Shown: positions 1 to 8,908, counted from the stretch's first letter. The stretch: DNA of 64,000 nt from Chitinophagaceae bacterium (GCA_016720825.1 JADKJV010000027.1:172093-236092), one strand, 5' to 3'. Numbers and translations are program-made. Notes: generated by a model not told the origin, from the letters alone.

Positions 1-251
1 AATGCTAATAACACAACCACAGCATCTTTAACGGCATCTGCCAGGTTGGTGGTGAAAACCAGGCGTTGTTCACGCAGGTTCCTTAAAAACATTTTTTCAA
101 GACCGGGTTCATAAATGATTATTTCACCCTGGCTGAGCTTGCTGACTTTATTGGCATCAATATCCACACAAATCACTTCGTTACCCGTTTCTGCAAAGCA
201 GCAACCGGTAACCAGTCCAACATAACCTGTGCCTACAACTGCGATTTTCAT
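1..251 (-). CDS. ugd: UDP-glucose/UDP-sugar 6-dehydrogenase, N-terminal part (runs off window)
   Basis: The start ATG lies at 249-251 and the gene continues beyond base 1, so only about 83 residues are visible. The protein opens with a Rossmann dinucleotide fold, MKIAVVGTGYVGLVTG (GxGxxG), followed by FAETGNEVICVDID and then YEPGLEKM, the pattern of the UDP-glucose/GDP-mannose dehydrogenase family. These cytoplasmic enzymes oxidise the C6 alcohol of a UDP-sugar to the carboxylate in two NAD-dependent steps. It lies 36 bp downstream of the DegT aminotransferase on the same strand, which suggests a surface polysaccharide or LPS sugar operon. The catalytic Cys is outside the window, so UDP-glucose versus UDP-HexNAc specificity cannot be decided. 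Confidence 0.88.
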   Translation of the reverse strand, partial: MKIAVVGTGYVGLVTGCCFAETGNEVICVDIDANKVSKLSQGEIIIYEPGLEKMFLRNLREQRLVFTTNLADAVKDAVVVLLA

Positions 252-287
252 ATATAATTCTCCGCTGCCACAGAATCCGGCAGTATT

Positions 288-1418
288 TTATGAGTGAATA
301 AATGCTTTAATTTTCCCGGTGATAAAAGCCAGCTGTTCTTCATCCAGTTCTGTATGAACCGGCAGTGAGATCACCCTTTCAGTAAGCCAGTCGGTAACGG
401 GCATGTCCGGGAAAGCTTCACCGGTGTGACTGAACATTTTTTGCCTGTGCCCCGGCACCGGATAATAAATCATGGCAGGGATACCCTGCTCGGCGAGTGA
501 TTTTTTCAATCCTTCCCGGTCAACGCCTTCCAGCAAAATGGTGTACTGGTGGAATACATGTTTTGAATAGGATGCACGGAAAGGGGTTGTGATTTTCTGT
601 TCCCCGGCAAACGCTTTATCATAATAATCAGCTGCGGCCCTGCGGGCTGCGGCATATTCATCCAGGTGTTTCAGTTTTATATTCAGGATAGCTGCCTGCA
701 CGGTGTCGAGTCTTGAATTGCATCCCACCACATCATGGTAATACTGCCTGCTCTGTCCGTGGTTTGCAATCATCTTCATCCTGGCGGCGAGATCATCATC
801 ATTGGTAAAAATGGCACCGCCATCGCCAAAAGCGCCGAGGTTTTTGGATGGATAAAAAGAGGTGGCCCCGATATGCCCAATGGTTCCGGTTTTCTGTACA
901 GTTCCGTTGCTGAAGGTGTATTCACTGCCAATGGCCTGGGCATTATCCTCGATCACATAAATATTGTGGTTGTTTGCAATGGCCATAATCGCTTCCATGG
1001 GGGCAGACTGGCCATACAGATGCACAGGAACGATGGCTTTTGTTTTAGGCGTGATTGCTTTTTCCAAAGAAACCGGATCCATGCAGAATGTCTGCGGATC
1101 CACTTCCACAAAAACAGGTTTCAGCCTGAGCAGTGCAATGACTTCTGTAGTGGCGATGTAAGTAAACGAAGGCGTAATCACCTCATCACCGGGTTCGCAA
1201 CCGATTGCCATCAGTGCAATTTGCAGCGCATCCGTGCCATTGGCGCAGGGAATAGTATGTTTAATGCCGAGGTAAGCAGATAAAGCGGAAGCAAATTCAT
1301 GAACGGGCTTGCCATTTATAAATGCGGTGCTCTCGAGAACATCCAGTACTGCTTTGTCAACCTCTGCTTTTATTTTATGGTACTGGGTTTTGGTATCAAC
1401 CATCTGGATAGGACGCAT
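288..1418 (-). CDS. DegT/DnrJ/EryC1/StrS family sugar aminotransferase
   Basis: A 376-residue PLP-dependent aminotransferase of the nucleotide-sugar type, close to the usual family length of 365-400. The PLP-binding lysine is in SFYPSKNLGAFGDGG (about K192). NGTDAL (about 60) binds the phosphate, EDNAQAIG (about 157) contains the Asp that contacts the pyridine ring, and YYPVPGH occurs near the C terminus. Such enzymes transfer an amino group from glutamate to a keto-sugar nucleotide for O-antigen, capsule or protein glycans. A second start at MVDTKTQYH, five codons in, is possible. It precedes ugd in the same direction, fitting a small sugar-nucleotide operon. Substrate cannot be read from sequence. 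Confidence 0.88.
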   Translation of the reverse strand: MRPIQMVDTKTQYHKIKAEVDKAVLDVLESTAFINGKPVHEFASALSAYLGIKHTIPCANGTDALQIALMAIGCEPGDEVITPSFTYIATTEVIALLRLKPVFVEVDPQTFCMDPVSLEKAITPKTKAIVPVHLYGQSAPMEAIMAIANNHNIYVIEDNAQAIGSEYTFSNGTVQKTGTIGHIGATSFYPSKNLGAFGDGGAIFTNDDDLAARMKMIANHGQSRQYYHDVVGCNSRLDTVQAAILNIKLKHLDEYAAARRAAADYYDKAFAGEQKITTPFRASYSKHVFHQYTILLEGVDREGLKKSLAEQGIPAMIYYPVPGHRQKMFSHTGEAFPDMPVTDWLTERVISLPVHTELDEEQLAFITGKIKAFIHS

Positions 1419-1586
1419 CGGATAGTATTAGAATTTTACCGGCCAGGCCCGGCAACGAATGTCCGGGGCTGAAAGGGCTTTCTGATATGCGGAAAGCGTT
1501 GCAAAAATAGTAAAATACAGGTAGTTTACACGATTGATGATACTTTTGCCACTGTTCACCAACCTGAACAGACTGAACCAGTAATA

Positions 1587-2860
1587 TTGTCTTTATTCTT
1601 TTACCATATTTTCCTTTTTCTCTTCCGGGCCGGAACCTGGCTGGCGGCCCCGTTCCATGCCAAAGCCGCGTTGTGGGTTCGTGGCCGGAAAAGATATTCA
1701 GCAGGCTCCGCGAAGCAATTCCTGCCGGCGAGAAAATCATCTGGGTCCATTGTGCATCCCTGGGAGAATTTGAACAGGGCCGCCCCATCATGGAAAGATT
1801 GCGCATCGATTACCCGGCTCATAAAATCCTGCTCACCTTCTTCTCCCCTTCCGGATATGAGGTGCAAAAAAACTATGCCGGTGCCGACTGGATATTTTAC
1901 CTTCCTGCAGACGGCCCTAACAATGCACGCCGCTTCCTGGATATCGTGAATCCGGCGCTGGTCATTTTTGTGAAGTATGAATTCTGGTATTACTACTGTA
2001 AAAAAATTAAATACCGGAACATCCCTTTGCTGCTTGTTTCTTCTTTGTTCCGCAGGGATATGTCGTTTTTTAAATGGTATGGCGGGTTGCAGCGTAAAAT
2101 CCTGGCCCGGTTTGACCACTTATTTGTACAAAATGAAAGTTCCCTGAAACTGCTGCAGGAAATTGGCCTGGGTGAAATCAGCAGCGTAGGCGGTGATACC
2201 CGTTTCGATCGTGTGATTGCCATTGCAGAACAAGGGACCCCGGTTCCTGTCCTGGAATCTTTCGGCAAAAACCAAAAGATGATTGTTGCCGGCAGTACCT
2301 GGTCGGGTGATGAGGCAGCAATTGCATATGCTATGGAAAGACTTTCCCATGAAAACCTAATATGGGTGATTGCACCACATGATACCGGCAAGGAACATAT
2401 TACTGAACTCAAAACCCGTTTCCCGGATGCAGCCTTTTATACTGAATTGGGTGAAGGGAAATCAATTCCTCCCGGCACCAACCTGCTCGTAGTAGATACT
2501 GTTGGTTTATTATCCAGGATGTACCGCTATGCGTTTATCTGCTATGTCGGCGGCGGGCTGCGGGTGATGGGCGTACATAATGTGCTTGAAGCAGCCGTAT
2601 ATGGCAAACCGGTAGTAACCGGGCCTTTTTACCAGAAATATGCAGAGGCGGTTGGATTGATCAATGAAAAAGGCGGATTGTTTTTCCAGGAAGAATCTGC
2701 AGAACAAAAAGGCCTGACTGAAATCCTGCAGGCATTGTTATCTGACCCTGCCAAATACAACATGCATAGCGAAGCGGCCAGGCAGTTTGTGTTCCGGCAC
2801 CAGGGCGCAACGGCCCGCATTATGGAATTTATTCAGGAAAAACGCCTTCTGATTAACTGA
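1587..2860 (+). CDS. waaA: 3-deoxy-D-manno-octulosonic acid (Kdo) transferase, one frameshift
   Basis: WaaA (KdtA) transfers Kdo from CMP-Kdo to lipid IVA at the inner face of the cytoplasmic membrane. The N-terminal membrane anchor (SLFFYHIFLFLFRAG, TTG start at 1587) is in one frame and the rest (IFSRLREAIPAGEKIIWVHC onward) is in another. Restoring one A to the AAAA run at about 1688-1691 joins them as ...RGRKKIFSRLRE. The repaired protein is about 424 residues, the normal size. SLGEFEQGRP carries the putative catalytic Glu; YVGGGLRVMGVHNVLEAAVYGKPVVTGP is represented by its GGG..GVHN..E motif, typical of the GT30 donor site. No ATG was found for the N terminus. Its 3' end overlaps the convergent gene at 2833. 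Confidence 0.85.
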
Positions 2861-3564
2861 TCAAACTGTTTGACGGCCTGGGATTCTTCATTCCAGTTCA
2901 GTTTGAGTTTCAGCTCCCGGCTGATCCAGAATTCTGCTTCCGGATAAATACTGAAATTGTTGATCGTCTTGATGCTTCTTTCATAAGCATTTTCATCGCC
3001 ACGGAAAAGTTCATTGATGAACAGGAAGCGGTCATTGATGCCAATGGCTTTGCGTAAATCTTTAACCGGAGACTCTTTCAGGATTTCGATTAATTCAGTT
3101 TTCCCCTGTTTGAGTTTATCATTGATGGATTCAGCGGTTGCTGAAGAATGGTCATTTATTTCTTTTTCGCGGTTTTCTTTTGCGCGGGGCTGGTGCGACA
3201 ATGTAGGGATTTCATTCATCGGATCGAACACCATATCCAGCTGGCCGTTTTTCTGCACCAGTGACAGGCTGCCGTTATCCACCAGCACGGTTTCTTTCAC
3301 CTCTTTAGTTTCTTTGGGTTCAGCGGCTGGTTTAGGGGCGTATTTTTCATAAGCACTGGCTGTGGATGCCGATACAGAACTGCTTGCAGGAGCCTGGGGT
3401 AATACCACTGCCACTTTGGAAGTACCCAGGGTTTGCACGCCGGCCAGTTGCAGCTTGCCCAGTTCAAACTGGAGCAGTTGCAGTGTACCCAGCATGGGTG
3501 CGGGACCTGCCTGCTGGCCGAATTGTTCATTTAGTTGCCGGATCAGGGCTTCGATACGTTCCAT
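2833..3564 (-). CDS. Conserved hypothetical protein with Pro/Ala/Glu-rich linker
   Basis: I do not recognise the family by function. I chose the ATG at 3562-3564 (MERIEALIRQLNEQF), giving 243 residues, because the upstream extension looks unlike protein. Residues 1-55 form a helical segment (LNEQFGQQAGPAPMLGTLQLLQFELGKLQ). Residues about 60-110 are a low-complexity Ala/Ser/Pro/Glu linker (KPAAEPKETKEVKETV). The C-terminal 100 residues are charged and helical and end SQAVKQFDQLIRRRFS, with DLRKAIGINDRFLFINELF inside. That motif resembles a domain repeated in many small Bacteroidota cytosolic proteins of unknown role. No signal peptide or membrane segment. The 3' end overlaps waaA by 28 bp on the opposite strand. 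Confidence 0.72.
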   Translation of the reverse strand: MERIEALIRQLNEQFGQQAGPAPMLGTLQLLQFELGKLQLAGVQTLGTSKVAVVLPQAPASSSVSASTASAYEKYAPKPAAEPKETKEVKETVLVDNGSLSLVQKNGQLDMVFDPMNEIPTLSHQPRAKENREKEINDHSSATAESINDKLKQGKTELIEILKESPVKDLRKAIGINDRFLFINELFRGDENAYERSIKTINNFSIYPEAEFWISRELKLKLNWNEESQAVKQFDQLIRRRFS

Positions 3565-3705
3565 TATACTATTTTTGGCGCTGTTGATAATTAAACGAAA
3601 AACCGGTAAAGTATCCTGTCTTTCAGCAAACGCAGGCATTCCTCTAAAATTACAAACAGTTTGCCAATAATAACAGGATACCTGATCCGTTACTAAATCT
3701 TAACA

Positions 3706-4281
3706 ATGTTTATTGAACCGAATATCCGCGGGGAGCGCCGCGGCTGGATAGAAGTCATCTGCGGCTCGATGTTCAGTGGAAAAACTGAAGAGCTGATCCG
3801 CCGCCTGAAAAGGGTGAAATTTGCCAACCTGAAAGCTGAAATCTTCAAACCCGCCATTGATGTGCGTTACGATGAGGTGAAAATTGTTTCCCACGACACC
3901 AACGCGATCCAGTCAACTCCCATTGATAATTCCCAGAAGATCCTCCTCATGGCACAGGATGCCGATGTGATCGGGATAGACGAAGCCCAGTTTTTCGACG
4001 ACCAGCTCCCTTCGGTTTGTGATGAACTGGCTTACCGGGGTATCCGGGTTATTGTGGCTGGCCTGGACATGGACTATCTGGGCAATCCTTTCGGTCAAAT
4101 GCCTGCCATCATGGCCAAGGCAGATTATGTAACCAAACTGCACGCCATCTGTATGATCTGCGGGAATATTGCCAATTACTCATACCGCAAAATTCCCAAC
4201 GAAGACCAGGTGATGCTGGGCGCAAAAGATGTGTACGAACCCCGTTGCCGGGTTTGTTACAATATCAACAAGGAAAAATAA
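3706..4281 (+). CDS. tdk: Thymidine kinase
   Basis: A 191-residue type II thymidine kinase, which phosphorylates thymidine with ATP in the pyrimidine salvage pathway. The P-loop is GSMFSGKTEELIRR (residues 21-34). DEAQFF (about 91) carries the Mg/Walker B Asp and the catalytic Glu. GLDMDYLGNPFG is the lasso-adjacent motif. Two CxxC pairs, CMIC (about 147) and CRVC (about 184), make the structural zinc site. Length and all motifs are standard. It stands alone and is convergent with the lipoprotein gene 6 bp downstream. Confidence 0.96.
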   Translation: MFIEPNIRGERRGWIEVICGSMFSGKTEELIRRLKRVKFANLKAEIFKPAIDVRYDEVKIVSHDTNAIQSTPIDNSQKILLMAQDADVIGIDEAQFFDDQLPSVCDELAYRGIRVIVAGLDMDYLGNPFGQMPAIMAKADYVTKLHAICMICGNIANYSYRKIPNEDQVMLGAKDVYEPRCRVCYNINKEK

Positions 4282-4287
4282 ACTGGC

Positions 4288-5181
4288 TTAACGGGCTTTC
4301 CCTTTTACACTGGTTTTCAGGTGGAGGGTAAACGCCGGGCTTTCATTTTTCATAGCCAGGTCCTGGTCGGCTTTTACAATCAAACCTGAACGGCTGTCAA
4401 CCACAACTGTGCCTGTCAGCTCGCCTTTGATATGCTGACCGCCCCTGTCAGATTCCACTTCAGATTCTTCATCCAATGTGATCATATCCCCTTCAATTTC
4501 TTTGACGGTGTATTTGGAATTGTAAGTCATACCGGAACCGCTGGTGCTCCTGTTCCAGCTGTCACCTACTTTCACTTCTTTATTGGGGAAAATATAGAGC
4601 AGGCGCTCAAACTGTGCTTTTGATTTTTCATCACTGAACTGGTCTTCGAACTGTTTCATGGCTTCTTCACGATCCTGATCTTTCAATCCCATCGAATCAA
4701 GCATAGAGCCGACCATTTCTTTAAAACCGGTTACTTCCAGCACTTTTCCTTCCCGGTTAATTTTCATATTGAATTCTTTTCCTTTGATGGCACCAAACAT
4801 TTTATCCATCATTGCCAGCGGATTCCCTTCACTTTCTTCTTCTGTTTTTGGGGGATTATCGGTATCCACATCGAGGTTCATTCCCATCACAGCCATTTTC
4901 ATTTTAAAGCGGTCGTAGCGGGCACGGACATTTTTTAATTCACCTTCTTCACCGGTTACATCGAGTGAATAATAAAAGAGCATATCCATTTTCACCGGAC
5001 CGGCACCCTGGATGGACTGGTCCATACTCATGTTCATTTCATAATCATATCCTTTCCCGTTTTCAAAATTGAAACGGAGCATTTTGGAAGCGGTGGACGA
5101 TTTGGTGGACTGGCAGGCGACTAAAACAAGGCTGGCACCCAGGAGGATGCAGGCGGCAATACGAAGGCTCAGCGATTTCAT
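4288..5181 (-). CDS. Lipoprotein, DUF6263-like
   Basis: A 297-residue exported lipoprotein. The signal peptide is MKSLSLRIAACILLGASLVL with lipobox LVAC, so the mature protein starts at Cys23. The rest is all beta-like: LRFNFENGKGYDYEMNMSM at the start, a mid-part rich in Glu/Asp (KTEEESEGNP), and YIFPNKEVKVGDSWNRS near residue 205, a pattern I associate with the DUF6263 family of Bacteroidota lipoproteins of unknown function. The C terminus (SRSGLIVKADQDLAM...LHLKTSVKG) resembles proteins that measure or bind hydrophobic ligands. It is divergent from ccmB with about 75 bp between the likely starts. Confidence 0.78.
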   Translation of the reverse strand: MKSLSLRIAACILLGASLVLVACQSTKSSTASKMLRFNFENGKGYDYEMNMSMDQSIQGAGPVKMDMLFYYSLDVTGEEGELKNVRARYDRFKMKMAVMGMNLDVDTDNPPKTEEESEGNPLAMMDKMFGAIKGKEFNMKINREGKVLEVTGFKEMVGSMLDSMGLKDQDREEAMKQFEDQFSDEKSKAQFERLLYIFPNKEVKVGDSWNRSTSGSGMTYNSKYTVKEIEGDMITLDEESEVESDRGGQHIKGELTGTVVVDSRSGLIVKADQDLAMKNESPAFTLHLKTSVKGKAR

Positions 5182-5255
5182 GGCAAAAAATTTTAATCAA
5201 TTTAATTCAATAAAAGCGATCCGCAAACAGGCGATTACAGTATTTTCGCGCTCAA

Positions 5256-5921
5256 ATTCATTTTATCAGCAGTTTCCGCCAGATAATCACCCTCTTTAAA
5301 AAAGACCTCCTGCTTGAAATCAGGCAGCAGTACAGCTTTTATGGTATCCTGTTATATATAGGTTCAACCATATTTGTATTATCCATGGCTGTTTCTGAAC
5401 CGGAAGCGGCTGTTTGGAACGGATTATTCTGGGTGATCCAGCTTTTCATCTGTATCAATGCGGTGGCTAAAAGTTTTATGCAGGAAAACCGGGGGCGCAT
5501 GCTGTATTTTTATTCCATTGCCAGTCCCGGCGATTTTGTACTCGCCAAAATCCTTTTTAATTCCCTGCTGATGCTGGGCATGAGTATGCTGAGCCTGCTG
5601 CTATTCAGTTTATTCCTGGGCAACCCGATGAAAAATGCCGGTTCTTTTATCGGCCTGGTGCTGCTCGGCGGCTGGAGCCTGAGTCTTGTTTTTACATTTT
5701 TAGCCGCAATTGCTGCCAAAGCCCAGCAAAATGCCGCTATTATGGCGGTACTCGGATTTCCGATCATTGTTCCCCAGTTATTACTGCTGATGCGTGTATC
5801 CAATGCTGCATTTGCTCCCCTGCTCACGATTCCTGTTGGCGCTGTTTTGATGCTGGTAGCGCTTGACCTGCTCGTGATTATGCTCGCCGTTATTCTGTTT
5901 CCTTTTTTGTGGAAAGATTAA
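5256..5921 (+). CDS. ccmB: Heme exporter protein CcmB, start codon unresolved
   Basis: Integral membrane subunit of the cytochrome c maturation system, thought to work with CcmA and CcmC in holding heme for CcmE or apocytochrome. The conserved N-terminal stretch ITLFKKDLLLEIRQQYS (about 5286-5334) lies upstream of the first in-frame ATG (5385), so the true start must be earlier. The frame is open from 5214, with no ATG, GTG or TTG in a sensible place. ATT at 5256 would give 221 residues, the family norm of about 220. Six hydrophobic helices follow. A TATTTTCG box at 5241-5248 could be the promoter. A lost base at the start is as likely as a rare ATT start. Confidence 0.82.
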   Translation: MHFISSFRQIITLFKKDLLLEIRQQYSFYGILLYIGSTIFVLSMAVSEPEAAVWNGLFWVIQLFICINAVAKSFMQENRGRMLYFYSIASPGDFVLAKILFNSLLMLGMSMLSLLLFSLFLGNPMKNAGSFIGLVLLGGWSLSLVFTFLAAIAAKAQQNAAIMAVLGFPIIVPQLLLLMRVSNAAFAPLLTIPVGAVLMLVALDLLVIMLAVILFPFLWKD

Positions 5922-6081
5922 CCTGATAAAGATCATCCCCGTTTAATGTGTCCAGTTGACGCCAATCAGATAATAGACTGCTTTAGTTCTTGTGTGTACA
6001 GTTCAATTTCCCTTATTTGTGTTCCCGCATTCAAAGGCTAACCCTCCCCGGGGGCCGACATTGACCAACATAAAAAATTAT

Positions 6082-6774
6082 ATGCGCAAATCCTGGTGGA
6101 AAATAACCTGTATAGTCTTGCTGGTGTTCACTTTTACAGCGGGCTTGCTGATCACTATTCCCGACCTGCCGATTTTAGGAGAAACCATCCGGAACCTGTT
6201 CTTCCATGTGGCGATGTGGATGGCGATGATGACGATGTTCACAATCTCCGTTGTACATTCTGTCCGCTACCTCCGGACATTTGACCTGAAGTATGATATT
6301 AACGCCCGGGCTTATGCTTCAACCGGTATTTTATTGGGTGTGCTCGGATATTCCACGGGTGCTATCTGGATGAGCTTTACCTGGGGTGATCCCAATAACC
6401 CGGCCTTTGCTTCATTCAGTGCCCTCGCCCGCGAGCCCAAACTGATTGGTGCGGCGATTGCCCTGCTGATTTATTTCGCTTATATGGTACTGCGCGATTC
6501 AATCCAGGACATGGATAAGAAAGCCCGCGTAAGTGCTGTGTACAATATTTTTGCTTTCGCCATGCTCTTCCCCACCATCTGGATTATCCCCCGGATATTA
6601 CCCAGTCTGCACCCCGGCAGGGAAGGCAACCCGGCACTGAATTTTAAAGATGTTAGTTCATCCATGCGGATCGTCGAATGGCCGGCTTTCATCGGCTGGA
6701 CCCTGCTTGGCGTCTGGATCACTACGCTCAAAATCCGTTTTAGTTTACTCAAAGAAAAAAAGCTGTTTTCATGA
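6082..6774 (+). CDS. ccmC: Cytochrome c maturation/assembly protein CcmC
   Basis: A 230-residue polytopic inner-membrane protein of the CcmC/CcsA heme-handling family, which presents heme on the periplasmic side for cytochrome c synthesis. Start ATG at 6082 (MRKSWWKITC) is preferred over an upstream in-frame extension that crosses non-coding DNA. Six hydrophobic segments are visible. The Trp-rich heme loop is represented by GAIWMSFTWGDPNNP (about residues 95-109), and conserved His residues occur in LFFHVAMWM (about 46) and ILPSLHPG (about 182). The stop overlaps the next start by four bases (ATGA), so the two are translationally coupled. Confidence 0.88.
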   Translation: MRKSWWKITCIVLLVFTFTAGLLITIPDLPILGETIRNLFFHVAMWMAMMTMFTISVVHSVRYLRTFDLKYDINARAYASTGILLGVLGYSTGAIWMSFTWGDPNNPAFASFSALAREPKLIGAAIALLIYFAYMVLRDSIQDMDKKARVSAVYNIFAFAMLFPTIWIIPRILPSLHPGREGNPALNFKDVSSSMRIVEWPAFIGWTLLGVWITTLKIRFSLLKEKKLFS

Positions 6775-6986
6775 AACTCCTGAAAAAAATATCCGCACTG
6801 TTTATCTTTTTACTGATGTCAGCCGCCTGTTTTGCGCAGACAAATCCCGCTGTTAAAACCAGCCTGATGCGCCGCGACGGCAGGATTTATGTGGTCATTG
6901 CCGTGATGCTGACCATTCTCATCGGTCTTATTTTATATATTATCAGGCTTGATCGCAAGATCAGCCGCCTTGAAAAAGGGAATTAA
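6771..6986 (+). CDS. CcmD-like small membrane protein
   Basis: A 71-residue protein overlapping the end of ccmC by four bases. It has an N-terminal signal-like helix (LLKKISALFIFLLMSAACFAQ), a short linker (LMRRDGRIYV), a second hydrophobic helix (VVIAVMLTILIGLILYIIRLD) and a charged tail (RKISRLEKGN). This is the architecture of the CcmD-like proteins of Bacteroidota, which help release holo-CcmE from CcmABC. Assignment rests on position plus the hydrophobic helix followed by an RLD-basic tail, not on strong sequence conservation. Confidence 0.75.
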   Translation: MKLLKKISALFIFLLMSAACFAQTNPAVKTSLMRRDGRIYVVIAVMLTILIGLILYIIRLDRKISRLEKGN

Positions 6987-7009
6987 AACGGGCAAGCCAC
7001 CCGTTTTTT
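6985..7009 (+). terminator. Intrinsic terminator after the ccm genes
   Basis: A short inverted repeat, ACGGG and CCCGT around a CAAGCCA loop, is followed by six T. It ends the ccmB-ccmC-ccmD transcript before gdh. Confidence 0.75.
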
Positions 7010-7042
7010 ACATATAACGATTGCTCAACAAAAAATTAATCC

Positions 7043-8461
7043 ATGTCAGACAAACATTACAGTTTTTTCGGTTCAGTCGAAAAAAGTTTTAACAAAGCGG
7101 CCAAGTACACCAGCTGGGATAAAGGTATCCTGGAACAGATCAAGGAATGTAATGCCGTTTACCAGATGCGTTTCCCGGTAAAAAGGGATGACGGCAGTAT
7201 CGAGGTTATCGAAGCTTATCGCGTTCAGCACTCCCATCACAAAACACCCTGTAAAGGTGGTATCCGTTTTGCCGCTGAGGTAAACCAGGATGAAGTGATG
7301 GCCCTGGCCGCACTGATGACATACAAATGCGCCATTGTGAATGTTCCATTTGGCGGTGCCAAAGGCGGTATCCGGGTTAATCCCCGCAGCTATTCTGCTT
7401 ATGAACTGGAAAAAATCACACGCCGTTATACTGCAGAACTGATTAAAAAGAATTTTATCGGACCCGGCACTGACGTACCCGCTCCTGACTACGGAACCGG
7501 TGAACGTGAAATGGCCTGGATCCTGGATACTTATTGCGCCATGCACCCCGGCGAAATTGATGCTGCCGGTTGTGTTACCGGTAAGCCCATCACACAAGGT
7601 GGCGTAAGAGGAAGAAGGGAAGCAACTGGTCTTGGTGTATTCTTTGGTTTACGCGAAGTATGTAACATGCCCGACATCATGAAGAAGCTGGGCATGACTA
7701 TCGGCGTGGAAGGCAAGCGCGTTGTTGTACAAGGTCTGGGTAATGTGGGATACCACTCTGCTAAATTCTTCCAGGATGCAGGTGCCATCATTATCGGACT
7801 TGCAGAATACGAAGGTTCTATCTGGAGTGATAAAGGACTGGATGTGGATGAGGTTTTCAATCACCGCAAAAAAACCGGTTCTATCCTGAACTACCCAGGT
7901 GCCAATAATTTTGCTAAAAACACAGATGCGCTGGAAATGGAATGTGATATCCTGATTCCTGCCGCACTTGAAAATGTGATAAATGGGGAGAATGCACCAC
8001 GCGTAAAAGCCAAACTGATTGGTGAAGCAGCCAATGGCCCGCTGACACCGGAAGCAGATGAAGTGTTTGCACAAAAAGGCATTGTGGTTGTTCCCGACAT
8101 GTACCTCAACGCAGGTGGTGTAACTGTATCTTATTTCGAATGGCTGAAGAACCTGAGCCACGTAAGATATGGCCGTATGGAAAAACGTTTCAACGAGAAT
8201 ATGAATTCACAAATCCTTGGCCAGATCGAAGGACTGACCGGACGCCGCGTGAGTGAAAAAGACCGTGAGTATATCACACATGGTGCTGATGAAGTTGACC
8301 TGGTGTACAGCGGTCTCGAAGAAACCATGATCAATGCCACGCATGAAATCATGAATTGCTGGCTCAGCAACCCCGAAATCCCAGACATGCGTACCGCAGC
8401 TTATGTGGTGGCTATAAATAAAGTGGGAACCAGCTATGCCGAACTGGGCATATTCCCATAA
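7043..8461 (+). CDS. gdhA: Glutamate dehydrogenase (Glu/Leu/Phe/Val family)
   Basis: A 472-residue catabolic-type glutamate dehydrogenase that interconverts glutamate and 2-oxoglutarate plus ammonia. The substrate site includes YRVQHSHHKTPCKGGIRF (about residues 62-79) and the catalytic lysine in PFGGAKGGIRV (about 107). The dinucleotide fold is VVVQGLGNVGYHSAKFF (about 229-245), GxGxxG-like. Length, 20-60 residues longer than the hexameric classical form, and the MSDKHYSFFGSVEKSFNKAA start fit the Bacteroidota group usually annotated as NAD-dependent. Cofactor preference is an inference. It is monocistronic, bounded by terminators on both sides. Confidence 0.93.
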   Translation: MSDKHYSFFGSVEKSFNKAAKYTSWDKGILEQIKECNAVYQMRFPVKRDDGSIEVIEAYRVQHSHHKTPCKGGIRFAAEVNQDEVMALAALMTYKCAIVNVPFGGAKGGIRVNPRSYSAYELEKITRRYTAELIKKNFIGPGTDVPAPDYGTGEREMAWILDTYCAMHPGEIDAAGCVTGKPITQGGVRGRREATGLGVFFGLREVCNMPDIMKKLGMTIGVEGKRVVVQGLGNVGYHSAKFFQDAGAIIIGLAEYEGSIWSDKGLDVDEVFNHRKKTGSILNYPGANNFAKNTDALEMECDILIPAALENVINGENAPRVKAKLIGEAANGPLTPEADEVFAQKGIVVVPDMYLNAGGVTVSYFEWLKNLSHVRYGRMEKRFNENMNSQILGQIEGLTGRRVSEKDREYITHGADEVDLVYSGLEETMINATHEIMNCWLSNPEIPDMRTAAYVVAINKVGTSYAELGIFP

Positions 8462-8482
8462 GTAAGACCGATTGCTTGCCAT

Positions 8483-8514
8483 AAGCCATTCCGGGTAACC
8501 GGGATGGCTTTTTT
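8483..8514 (+). terminator. Intrinsic terminator of gdh
   Basis: Stem AAGCCAT...ATGGCTT with an inner CCGG/CCGG pairing and a GTAA loop, followed by six T, 20 bp after the gdh stop. Confidence 0.88.
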
Positions 8515-8520
8515 GTTACA

Positions 8521-8581
8521 CGTTATCAGTTACCAGTTGCCAGTTACCAGTTACCAGTTGCCAGTTACCAGTTACCTGCAC
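8521..8581. repeat. Seven-base word tract (CAGTTAC/CAGTTGC)
   Basis: Eight or so imperfect tandem copies of a 7-bp word, alternating CAGTTAC and CAGTTGC. The reverse-complement version, GTAACTGGCAACTGG, recurs at about 8819-8849. No spacers, so this is not a CRISPR. It begins a 447-bp gene-free stretch (8462-8908). Confidence 0.85.
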
Positions 8582-8589
8582 TCTGCCAA

Positions 8590-8757
8590 CCCGAATAAGT
8601 TCCACTATTCGGGGCAAGCCTGCAATCTGCTACCGGCCCCCTGGTCGTTTCATTTCGAAGCAGCTTGAAACTCCTCCCCCAAAGGGGGAATAATTCACCA
8701 AAATTGTACGGCGTATATCGATACCTGCTTCCCCCGAATAAGTTCCACTATTCGGGG
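8590..8757. repeat. Composite repeat, copy 1: hairpin, 92-bp core, hairpin
   Basis: A hairpin repeat (CCCGAATA, loop AGTTCCAC, TATTCGGG) occurs at 8590-8614 and again, almost identical and in the same orientation, at 8733-8757. Between them is a 92-bp core (8633-8724) that is found a second time at 50630-50721 with six mismatches. The core contains the inverted repeat GTTTCA...TGAAAC and a CCCCC-AAA-GGGGG hairpin. CCTGCAA-type words fill the joints. No reading frame is evident. Confidence 0.8.
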
Positions 8758-8908
8758 CAAGCCTGCAACCTGCCCCCTGCCACCTGTATTCATATAGAAA
8801 TGCAAGTCATTCAGTAGCGAGTAACTGGCAACTGGTAACTGGTAACCCTTTTGTTAATCCTGTACCGAAAACTCCCAAATCCTTTACCTTAGCCCCAAAA
8901 TTACCTGT

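Noticed and set aside
735..1283. 182-codon ORF opposite the DegT aminotransferase
   Set aside because: Shadow frame of a well-supported gene on the other strand, rich in Cys/His/Arg as expected for antisense.
8521..8850. Repeats resembling a CRISPR array
   Set aside because: Period is about 7 bp with no unique spacers and no cas genes nearby.
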